A stretch of DNA of 64,000 bases from Echinometra lucunter. Taxonomy: Eukaryota; Echinodermata; Echinoidea; Camarodonta; Echinometridae. Below are positions 50,301 to 62,528 of the stretch, one piece after another. Under the pieces are notes generated by a model that saw nothing but the letters and a program-made list of their open reading frames with translations, did not search any database and was not told where the DNA came from. Within the stretch, counting starts at the first letter, position 1, and the number at the start of each line of letters is the position of its first letter. The position numbers and the translations under genes are program-made. The DNA lies in the NCBI GenBank assembly GCA_029962745.1, contig CM057160.1, forward strand, positions 2,137,884-2,201,883, read 5' to 3'.

Positions 50301-53300
50301 CCCCCCCCCCCCCCCGTCTACGCCCCTGCATGAGTGAGATAATTTAGTATTACGGTTTCAGTAAAATAATTCAAATGATCAAACATCAACCGTCACCTTA
50401 TACCCTCGCTACGGACCACCTATACCCTAACGCTCTCGGCTCAAGAGCGTATAGCGGTTCGAACACACTGTTTGAATTTTCGGTGGGGTACCGGTGCGGT
50501 ACCGCACTGAGAAAGTGACGAAACTTCCGTCGATACTTTAGCCATTTCTAAACAATTAAAAACAAACAAACAAACAACAAACAAAAAAAGCCCTGTCAAC
50601 TTTTTTCTGAATTAGTCATTCTAACTTAATTTAACTTAACTTAGTTCATGTAATAATTTTCATTCCACCTAACAAGTATTTAAATATTCAAAGCGCCACC
50701 TCTCCCACTACTGCTTATTACCTTTAAAGTGAAAAACTCTTTTAATAATTTTATCTCACCAGGTTCGCGGATCTACTGGTGTGACGCTGTAACAGACAGT
50801 TTTGAGTCTGTTGACCTCTGGGGCCGTGACAGAAGAGTTCTTCTTTACTTTGGTCCATCTTCGATTTATCCTTTCGACTTGGTAGTCGTCGACGACAGCA
50901 TATTATGGCCGGACTGGAAATTCAAAGCGATTGGTGTTGCGTCAAATCAAAGTTCTAACTATAATATTTACTATCAAAGCGTCTTTCGACTTCCAGTGGC
51001 ATTGCATGTGTCAAGAGGTACAATGGGGTTCACAAATTCAGCGATAAACCGCATCACAAAAAATGCGTGTCACAATTTGTCATCTACAAGTATGTGGGTA
51101 CTGCAGCTTTGTTGTTTTACTCACCTTAAAAAAATGTCGTGTTTTGTCTGTGATTGTTTAAAATGATTACACAATGGTTAATATTTTTGTGATATATGAT
51201 CGAGAATAGAATTCTAAGAAGAATAGCAATAAAAATTTGATGATTTTCAATCGAAATCAATGCATTTTGGCTAATTTTCTCATAAAAAATCAAGAGTTGA
51301 CCAAAAAATTGGAGTATGAGGTATGACCTAAAAGTGGATACCCAGCTTCGCGCATAGCAGTTGTGCTGCGCGCTAGACTGTACAATATGTATTATACCTT
51401 GCGCGCATTTTGCTAGAAATGCGCGACAAGGTACCCACTCTGACGTCATTTTGACGTCAAAGTGGGTACCCAGTTGAAACTGGGTCACAGCCGAGGGGTC
51501 AAAAATATCCTGAAATCTTACCACATTGGGGGTTTCCTTGGCAACACGACTTAAAAAAAAATTGAAGCAAATGATTTTCTGCTAATAAAATCATGCTCTT
51601 TTAAATGAACTAACATTGTTTCAGCATTGGTTACCCACTTTAATGCATGTCGTTTTGTTTTTAAGTTTTATTGTATTTTCGTTTGGGGGCAAGGTTAACC
51701 GATGCACAGTCAAGGGGCGTGGCCTGTAGTGGCTTATTTGAAGTGAAAGTTTAAAATCAACCCCCCCCCCCCCCCAGTTTTCATTTTTCAGGAAAAGATA
51801 TGAATGTGTTTTTTCTGAAGTCATCTAATTGTATTCCAATTTTGATAGTTCCAGATATCGATGAATGCACTGAGAGGACAACTGATTGTCACTTCAATGC
51901 CACGTGTCTTAACACACCGGGAAGTTATACATGCCAATGTAATGCTGGATTTACGGGCAACGGAACAACTTGTTCAGGTATAAAAACACCGATTTGCACA
52001 GTCAGATTATCAAATATAGCCAAGTTACTACCCTCCCGTGCCACAAGTATTGCAACATAGCTAATGATTTTTATAACCACTGAATTTTGTGGACCATGTG
52101 TTTACATCTTAAAAGGGAGAACGTGTCCTTTTCTTTCCTGACAAAAGACCAAAGGAAACAAATCGCCATATTGGAGGTGGGGATTATCAGTTAACAGAAT
52201 CAAGATCCCCCCCCCCCTCCTCCAATTCATATTTCTCCCCAACATGTTTACAAGTTTTGTATACACTTTTCACAAGAAATCAATGCCCACAACTATCCGG
52301 AAAAGAGCGGAAGAAAAGAACTACACCCAGAGAAGAGACATATATGTGGGCCATTGCCAAGAGGTTGCCAAGGAGGATGCACGCCACAATGATTATCCAG
52401 AAAAATATCATAAGTATGTGAAGAATTCGTTTATGGAAATTAATTTTGATATAGTCACCACACTGCCATAAACGAAATCTTCATGAATTCATTATATTTT
52501 GTCGGATAATGATTGTTGTTTTGCCTGTTTTTTTATAATGCTTTTTTTTTATAATGTGAATTTAGTTACATCAAATTTCATTTTTGTCATGAATTTGCTC
52601 AAGATGTCTTGTAGATAATAATTATAAAAGGCCAGTCCATATTATTTAATTATGTCCTACGTCTTAAATTTATCCAGCTAGGATTGGTCGAGAACTTCTC
52701 ATGTGACTAAAAATAATTTCACCATGAAAGAAGAATGGATATGGCGTGACGTCAATCTCGGTATATTTTCCGCTATACAAAGATTCTGACTTTTTGAAAT
52801 TGTTTTAAAAACATGCATACGTTGGTATCAATATCCATATAGCAAATCACTTTATTTGATAGACGATAAAACATCAATGTAGATAAAATGCCTTGCTCAA
52901 GGGCATTAGTGCAGTGTCGGGGATCGAACCCCGGACCTTCACGTCTACAGTCAAGCGCCTTATTTAAAACGTCTTTGCCTTTAAGGGAGGGGGGGGGGAT
53001 CTCTCTGTTGTTTTTCGAGAGTTGTAGGCCTATTGAGGGGCACTAGTGCCCTGCCACCCTGGGAGCGTCAACTTTGCCAGTTAGGATGTGTTTGGGTGCG
53101 TGGGGTGCATGTGCTGTGGGTGTGGTGTGTTTGAGGATGGGTGTTAGGGAGGTGCTGTGGTCCAGTTGTCTGGAGACACGAGGATCTGGGGTTCGGTCTC
53201 CGGCACGGCACTTGTGCCCTTGAGCGAGTAATTCTGCATTGCTCTTTTATCCTATAGCAAATAAATTAACCGACTAGTGGGATATTGATGCCAACGTGTG

Positions 53301-56300
53301 CATGTTTGTTTTTTTTTTTTTAAAGAGGGGTATGCCAGGGTGTGGGCATGTGTGTGAATGCAGGGGAGAAAGAGGGAGAGTGCAATAAAGAGGAACGACA
53401 ATTGTGAGTGTGATTCGTGATGTTACCAAAATGTGCCGTCAATGTCCTGCACATTTTGGTAACAAAACCAAAATGTTCAGTTACCAAAATGTGCAGTAAC
53501 ATAGTACTGCACATTTTTCATTTTGGTTCCGTTACCAAAATGTGCAGTTACCGAAATATGCAGTAGCATAGTAGTAACATAGTACTGCACATTTTGGTAA
53601 CTGCACATCTTGGTTTTGTTTCCAAAATGTGAAAACCAAATGTGCAATTTACCAACTGCTGTTATCGCCGTCAGCTTGCAAGGGGTCTCCACGGAAAAAG
53701 CGACCGTTCCTTGGGTCTGATCGTTCCCCCAAATCTCCCAATCAGGTTTAGTGATGTCGACGACGATGACGGGCTCGGCGTGCCATGTGGCACGCGGATT
53801 AAGGAAGACATGTGCAGTGGAATTATGTCACAGTCTCCGCGCAACGAAAAGGGCGGACGCAGTCCAGAAAATGTTTTTATCCGTAAAAAGAACTCGCCTG
53901 GTCAGGCTTACTGGATTGATTGGCTGATCTATGTATTACGAATGAATGATCAATTAACTGATTTATTGATCTTAAGGCATGCACACTCAGACTCTTTATG
54001 ACATCCGAATTATGCCAGCTTTAATGTTAGATTTTACAAAAATTATTATTTCAAAACAGTCAGTAAATCTATAACTCATTCAAGCATGGCATGATTCATT
54101 TCAGAAAGCAACACAGCGAAAGATATCTGATATTGTCTGAAAGCCCTTAGAACATGAACATTCATAAAATCGCAACAGTTAACACTACTTTCAACTACTA
54201 CTACTACCTATTTATTGTCTGTTCCAAATTCGGCACCTTTTAGCAACAGTGAACTTTGCTCATAAAAGCGGAAATTTTTTTGATGGTGTTTGAACGCAAA
54301 GATCCTGGGCAATACGCAGGTATGAATTTTTCTATGAATAGTTTTAGATATTTATTTGAGATTTTTGACAACTATGAATCGTTGGGGGACAGACTGTAAC
54401 AATATGTAAGTGATTTCCTTTTTTTCATCACATAGACACCGCCAATATGATTGTATGATGTGTAGATGTACATACGGCTTTCCATAGCTTCGCGGGTTGA
54501 CTCGGCCGCGACCAATAAATACCACAACACCTTATCTGAATCGTCTGGTATTTTCCTTTATTTTACTGGCGTGGTGGCAGCGGTGGGATCAGAACACCGG
54601 GGCCGACAATCGCTACCAGGATAAAAATATCAGGAATAAGGGTAATTAGCTCATAAAATTGGGGCCAGGCGTTCATCAGTTACGTTTGGTGTGATAATTC
54701 AGGTTCGGCATACAGAGTTGTGTATTTATAAAGTGTACGTAGTCCCATGTACTACAATGCGCGCCGCATCAACGAAGCGATGCACGGCCGCGGCTGAGCC
54801 CACCCCCTCCGGCGCACCATCGATGCAGAGATGCGTAGCCGCTGCTGCTGCTGCGGCACCTCAGCGTAGGTGTTCGGCTAGCAAAAATGAACATATTGTG
54901 ACAAATCAACCCCGTAAAGACAGTCCTTGTTTCCCTGCCGCCGTCAGGGTAATCCGTGATCAGGTTCTTCAGGTCGAATTGCACGGTGGTTCGCCTGTGA
55001 ATTTGGTTCGGGAGTCAACTGCTGTGACTTTTGGTTTCGAAATCGTTGTAGATGATTTCGGATATGATGACTATGTTGATACTGATGATGAGTCATTTGT
55101 CTTGCCATCTGGCATTGTAGGCCTTACTTGTTTTAGGCTTTTCCATGACGGATATGAATTGTGGTGTGATGGTTTTGTGGTTGAAGATGAAGTTTTTGAG
55201 CTGAATAGCCATGTTGGTGTACATGTAATGGCTGGTGCTCCCTTTATGGAGCACAATGATGTCTCCGTCCGGCCTTCCAAACACCAAATCACGTTTGGAG
55301 ACAACTGTGTTTTCTCATACACATCACCTGAGGGTATTTATGCTCCGCCTAGTCCTAGTACTTTTAACAAATCGAGTGTGAGTGAGACAGACCATATGTT
55401 TGAGAAACATGAAGTGGAGAGCAAGGGCAAGTTCACCAAGAATGAGATCGCCGAGGTATGCGAACGTGCGTCTCCAAGTTCAGTGAACAGAGATAAGTGT
55501 GAGCATGATCTTTATGACCAAGAGGATGTGTATATAGACAAGGACAAAGAAGTTGATCATGAGTATGATATTGACGGGTTTGAGAAATTGCCTGAATCTG
55601 AACTTGTGCACAATGGGACGAGAATGATAGATGTAAGTGAACATGATGAAGTTGAGATGGAACATGAACAAAGTGAGATAACAACACAATCTTCATACAG
55701 TGAGTTAGAGAAAGGATGTGATTGCAGTGAAATCGCCATTCATGAATGCAGAACAGAGTCGAGTTGTGATGACAACACCAATTGTGAGCTCAGTGTAATA
55801 GAGACAGGGCCTGCTCACATTGATACTCAGACCTCTTGTGAAAGTGTTGAGAAGGTGTCAAGGTGGAAAATGCATGAGTCAGAAAACAGTTGTGATGAAT
55901 GTATTTGTGATCAAGATAATTCATGCTCAAGATTCGCATGTGAGGTCAAGGCTGAGAGAAATGGTCTTGGTCAGTTCCATTGCCAGGATAAGCAGCTCTA
56001 TTAGAAGGTAGGGTATTTTGATCAGAGTTGCCTGGACACTGGTCATTCTGATAGAGTCTTGCCAATCGGTGAATCTGGTGTTAAGCGTCCAGTCCTTCCC
56101 TGGACTGAGCATAGCTCTGGCTTTCCTTCGACTGAGCATAGCTCTGGCTTTCCTTGCACTGAGCATAGCACTGGCTTTCCTTCGACTGAGCATAGCTCTG
56201 GCTTTCCTTGCACTGAGCATAGCACTGGCTTTCCTTCGACTGAGCATAGCTCTGGCTTTCCTTGCACTGAGCATAGCTCTGGTGTTCCATTCATCAAGCA

Positions 56301-59300
56301 GAGTCTTGATTTCTTGCTTTCTGGGAATAACTCTTCTTCCCGCGTGATAGAGTGTAAGTTTGATCATCGCACACCATCTCTGTAAGTCTTGCATGTAATA
56401 GCACAGAGTCCAAGTTTGAGAGAGAGATGTTTGGTAATGAGAACACTGAATACATTGTTGATGAGACACTGTGTGATCATAACAATAAATCCAAGTCTGA
56501 GGTAGAGAGGTTAGCTGATGTGAAATCATATGATGGGTGTTCTCATGATCTTTGGTCAGATAGTAATGATCATGGTGAGGATTCAGCTTCCCGCCTTGAT
56601 ATCTCGACCGTGAATCTCCCTCATAGCTTCACCAGTCCATTGGTTTCGCACAGTGATCAGCACTACAACGAACCCGATGTGGCTTCGCCGCCTACTCTCC
56701 TGTGTGATCGCACCAGTGACGGTATGATGGACATCCCTACTGATGACATAGCTGGTTCTCCTAGTAATCACCCCCATGAGCACACTCCTGGTGATACCTC
56801 CCTCACTGGTATCTCTGCTCTATCTTCAGATGTGGTATCTTTGGCGACCAGCCCCATCAAGGGCCCTATTGTCTGCAATGTGCACTTGCAGAACCCCCAC
56901 ACTGATAGTGACACGCAGGCCTCCTTCAAACCTTCACTGACGTTGGCCCTACCTGCTATGACACCAGCCCAACCTGGAATGTGCTTCCCTGGACCTGTGG
57001 CCCCCGCCCGCCCTAGGTTGTCGCTGACGGTCCATTCCCATGCCCCCGTGATGGAGCTCCTCATTCCTACCATCGGATGATGACCGCTCTACCTTGGCCT
57101 TCAGGTCTTCTCCGAGCTCCTCCATGTGACTTCGCCGGTGCCATTTGGATGAACATCCATTGTCTTGTCCTACCATCTTGGATCCCCTTTCCCTCGGCAC
57201 CCCCAGTGAAATCCCTTGGCCCTCCCATGCTCCCTTATATTTTTCCAGGTTGATGGCTTCAGTAGTTTGGTTACCCCACCCTTGTTTTCTGTTTTATACT
57301 TATGTATTTATTTTTGCTTTCAGTTTGTTGCTCTCTATTTTGTAATATAATATAATATATTCAGGGGTAGTTTTGGAGTTACCTATATGCCCTGAGAAAT
57401 AACTTAATATAATGATTTTATATATTTGTGCCATTGTTATTGGTTCTATTCTATGTCTGATTCTGTTTTTAATTACCTGTCTCTCTTAGATTTGTTCAAT
57501 ATTTTTACAGGGTCTTGAAGTTTTGGTTAATTTGTACAGACCTACCCTTTATGCCTTTTATCAAAGTAAACTGAGGATACATCATCATTGTCTGGGTTTA
57601 TAATTATGCAGTGTTGGCTGGTTGTATCACGGTCACTTGACTTTGGGGTTGCAATAATATTACACATACCATATTGTGGATTGTGGTTTCCTCACTGGGA
57701 CCCATTTTAATTGTTTATTGGTAATCCTCATTACATGCCACATTGTGTGTACTTTTATAGTTTACTCACTATATGTGTATTCTAGTTTGTGCTTTTAGTA
57801 CATGTATTATATCCTTGTTTATAGTCATACATTTAAATCATACATTTAAGCTCTCACAATCTCATTGCTTGTAAATGACTGGTATTGTTTGGCTATGTTT
57901 TGGAGGTTGTGCTACTCAATCATCATACTACTCAATAACCATAGCTGGCTAATTTGTTGCTATATTATAGTCATAATGCAGATGTTAGGTATATATTCAC
58001 AATCATAGTTATAATCGCTGTCAGATGTTTCAAACAGTGCTATCAATGTCTGATTTTGTACATTTTAGTGTAGCTGATGTTTTCCATATAGTATTGCTAC
58101 ATGCATACATGTTGATCAGTTCTTATAGAGTTGTGCATATTGTTTCCAGTGTGATTTTGCCAGTTAGCCCAGAGACAGCAGTCTATGTCAGTAGTTATAC
58201 AATTTACATGCAATTTTTAAAATTCTGTTTGTTTATAACTATGCATACAGTTAATTATGTTGGTTTTGTGCCATAATAGTCAATGTACATGAGTTCTACA
58301 CAGTTACATGTATGGCAACTAATGATTGTTGAGTTATAGGCAGATGACAAGCCTCTTTTCAGACCAATCCGTTATGCTGTTCATACATTTCCATTGTGAT
58401 TGGTTTTGTGTGCGGATGTTAGACTTGTATGCTCTTATCATGGTAACAATCTTGTGTACAGTTCCCGCATAGCGGTGATTTGTATTTGAAGCATGCAGTT
58501 ACCTAACACAGGAAGACAAACAGAAAGATAATGTGACACAATGTATTATCATGTTTTATGTGAGGCAGATATTTTGTATGTCCTGCATTAATTTGCTACT
58601 GTTTACTATTATTGTATGTTACAGTAATGATCTGTTCAGTTGTACACCATACCCAGCTTTACATTGTTTCTTTTCCAGTTGCTTCATGCTGGTTTATATT
58701 AATGTGACAGAAAAAGTTTATTTTCTTGTAACTTTACAAGTTATTATATTTATTTAGTTTTTTGAAAACAGATTATGTGAAGTTCACAAAATGGCAGTGG
58801 TTTTGAAAAGGTGGTCTGACTTTGGTTTTGAAGTATTTTTGTGGAATGGGTGATAAGTAATATTTCAAGTTTTATAGTAAGTTTTCTGTTAGTTTGGGTT
58901 TAGAAGCTACATGTAAGGACTAGCACTCAAAATTGAATTTAGTGTAGTTATTTTGCCTATTGGTGCTGTTGACAGTTGACATTTCCATGTAACTGATTTC
59001 GTATCCATATCCTCACTGTCGAACATAGTTATATAACTCTTATTGTTGGGGGTAATTGTCATTTACCATCAAAGTAAAAGAAGGCTTTATTGAAACGTAA
59101 TTCACATTGTTAATCGAAGAGAAAGATAGAGAAAGAAGAAGTCACGCCAATATGATTGTATGATGTGTAGATGTACATATACGGCTTTCCATAGCTTCGC
59201 GGGTTGACTCGGCCGCGACCAATAAATACCACAACACCTTATCTGAATCGTCTGGTATTTTCCTTTATTTTACTGGCGCACAGATTCTGTACCGCCGACG

Positions 59301-62300
59301 ATTGTTTGTCCACAAGACATCACGAGTAACTCTACAAACGCCATCCAGTACGCCCCACTGTTGCTTCACGATAACGTTGATAACTCCGGAATTCTGAGTC
59401 AGAGTATAGGCTACATACCCAACAGCTTGTCACCTGGTTCCCGATTCCCGCTAGGAAATTCTACAGTTACGATATTCGTCGATGACTCCTCCCAAAATCG
59501 AGCGAATTGCAGCTTCAACGTGGACGTGACTCGTGAGTTTTCATTTTTGTGCATTGTTTGACGTGGTACCTATAGACCAAATTTAATCTCAGGTTGATGT
59601 GTTTGGCCCTCTATCGGCGACGCCATTGCTGCGGTGAGCAAGCGCGCTGACCGCGATTGGCTCTGTATACAAAATGAATGTAAGATTTGTGATATGCCCT
59701 GATATTGTTCCATTTATTTTATTCTAGATCAATAAAATGAAGCATGAATACATGGGTAGATGAGGTAGGACAATGGACATATCTGACTGATCACGATATG
59801 ATGTATTTTTGTACTTTCGATGGTTTTTCAGCTTAGTTTTGTCAGTAAAAGTTCGATTGCAGAATAGAAGCCGTAGTAAACGGTAGCCTAAACTTACCCT
59901 GTTTACGAAGTCATGTTTTCACTCATTAAATTTTACGCTAAAGTACATAATGATAATGTTTCTTGACTTCAAAGTCCTTTCTGTTGATGTTTTTACCCAC
60001 TGGCGACGAATTCCATCACATTGCTTACGGAAACCTGTGTAGGGAGTACGGCTTCTCACACAAATAGGCTTCATGAGTCAAAAGCGAGTGAATTTCGCAC
60101 TCAGTTAGCTTCCAATTTTTAAACTTTCTCCAATTCTTGTGGCAATTGAGCACCGCACAGCTGCGCCCTGAACTTCCCTGATAATTTCTCATTGCAAATA
60201 TTGAAAGAAATCTGCATACATTGGTCAAAAGAGACAAAAAATCGAACGAATGTACATAACGCGCTATTGACTTGTGTACTATAAAAGTTGGAGCGCCCAC
60301 CGCAGTATGTCGAACTGTGTCGAACAGTCTGCTGCACTCTTGCGTTGTGGGATTGGTCTATAGCGGTAATCGACTCCTCTGGCGTTCTGTGGTGAGGTTT
60401 TTCTTTGTTTGTTTGTTTGTTTTTTGTTGTTGTTGTTGTTTTTTTTTTTGGGGGGGGAGATGAATATGAACACCAATGATTAGTAAATAACAGTCTTCTT
60501 GTCGTGTCGACGACATGTATAGTTGCCCTCAACCGTTCATTGCCGATGTGACAAGCACAATTTTTTCTGTTTCATCTATTTAAATAATTATGAAAAAAAT
60601 CTTCATATTCAGCTTTTTCATATTGATGTATTGACAACAAATGAACATTCAGTAAATCATTTAAAATATGGGTCTACATGAACATTTTCAATCATTTTTA
60701 GGTGAAGCTTACAAAACCCTTGGCACTGAAGGGGTATTCGGCCTGGCAGCGGGAAAATGGAAGCTTAGCTTTGTAGTCCTCAAAACCCCCATTCCTCCCC
60801 AAAGTTTCACGCGAAAGAAAAGAAAAGAAAAAAAAAACGAAAAAGGATCGGTAGAAAATTGAAGTAATAATAGCAATAAATATAAAAATCTATATTAGGT
60901 AAACAAACATTCAAGATAATGGACAGTAATATATAGAGACATCAGCCCTCTCAAATATTGGGATGACACTGATCGTCGCAAACCTTAGGGCGCGAGGTGT
61001 AAGTGAAATCGTATATAAAGTAACTGAAAAACGAACAATGATTGATTCAGTCTGAGATTACTATGATCCCCTTCAAAAAGACTCCCTTCAGTACTTTCAG
61101 ATGTCATTATATCACACTCCTGTCCTTATAAAAATGATTTGCTGCCCAATATCGTAAATAATCCATGACGGTGCATGTTGTCTGAATATTGATGGCCAGA
61201 TGTTTTGTCATATTATAATATTATGGGAAGTGATATACCTCATGAATTATTTGAAGCTTCTGAAGGATCCGCAGGCATGAAGTTCTCAACTGACTGCTGG
61301 ACAGGGTGGCGAAAAATATTGAATGGGCATAGTTCTACCAGTTTTACTCGGAATCAGTTTGGTAACAAGATATTCTAGATTAAACACGTCTGCTACCATG
61401 ACTAACCTTATCATTCTGTTCAAATTATAACATTTTCACAAGCACATTTCGTTCAAATATTTGGGGAAGGATGCGGTATGAACAGCTTTTTTTAGGTCAC
61501 CAGTAAAGCTATATAGCTCCTCGGTAATCTCCATAGGGAACTTCAGTTTCGAGATCACCTTTGGCATGTTGGGCTATTAAACTTTCGCGGAAGTCAGTAT
61601 TTTGTATACTCTACGAATTTAGAGGTTAAATGAGCGCACGCATACAAGGCGCTCTTGTATATACAATTATTGGAAATCATACCACTATTCCCGTATCCTG
61701 ATGACCATTCCACGCTAAAATTCCTTTTACCCTACGTATCTTTATGGGTCGCATAGTGTATACATTCGAAATAGCCGCTAGAGTAGTTATGGATGGGATG
61801 TACAACTAGTTTATTGTGCTTCAGGCAAATGGTAAATCAGTATTTTTTAGAGAGATAATCTTTATATAACCATGATATCAATTATACCCATGATGATTAT
61901 CATTTGCCTATTTTTTGTATTTTGTATTACTATTCATGCGAACAGTGCAAGAACTTCCAGTCATTTGCCCTCCGACCATAGAACTCTCTGTAGAAACCGA
62001 TCGCGGTGAAGTGTTCTTCACCTACCCCGAGCCAACGTTCACACTCACCTATTTACAGGGTTCCACGACTTACGTTCCTTACGGGAATATTACCATTGTG
62101 AGGCATTACGGTAACATCTGTGGCTGTGCAAGACTAGCCATCTCTGAAAGATCACGTGCACATCTGATCACCGTGGAGATCTCAGATGGAACATTGTCAA
62201 AGACATGTGGTGAAGCAATTGTAACTGTGAGAGGTAAAATGACATTCTTTCTAAATTGAGCATTGTGAATTAAAGATATCTTATATAATTATCTATACGG

Positions 62301-62497
62301 GGTGATTTTCCGTAGCAAATATTTTCCATATTTTGTGGGGGGGGGGGGGGGGGGGGCGGGTTACACAGCGTTCAATGCATATTGACTACAATGAATGAGG
62401 TATAACCTGTGCTGCTCTGAATTGCTCTGGATCCCATATAGATTGGCATATCATTCAATGCTAGTTATTACTTTCATCATCATCACTATCATCACTG

Positions 62498-62528
<31 letters not shown>

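Larger units (their letters stand above)
46693..50762. other. Gene B intron 4 (4.1 kb)
   Basis: Contains a fragment related to 36454-36762 (46785-47010), a poly-T run (47311-47340), a GTCTAAT minisatellite, a LINE fossil and a hAT element, each listed separately. No exon recognised. Confidence 0.7.
54440..59278 (+). mobile_element. LTR retrotransposon, non-autonomous, 4.84 kb
   Basis: Direct terminal repeats of 132 and 134 bp, a primer site directly after the 5' LTR and a purine-rich tract before the 3' LTR. The interior has an ORF with a retropepsin-like region and no reverse transcriptase, RNase H or integrase that I can recognise. The LTRs differ only by a 2-bp TA indel, so insertion is recent. 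Flanking target duplication is cac at most. It is absent from the same intron of copies 1-3. The long 3' interior (57100-59110) is AT-rich and non-coding. Confidence 0.9.

Noticed and set aside
53642..54001. 119-codon frame and its copy 3 relative at 26197-26403
   Set aside because: The two versions are frameshifted against each other and match no family. Probably repeat-derived.
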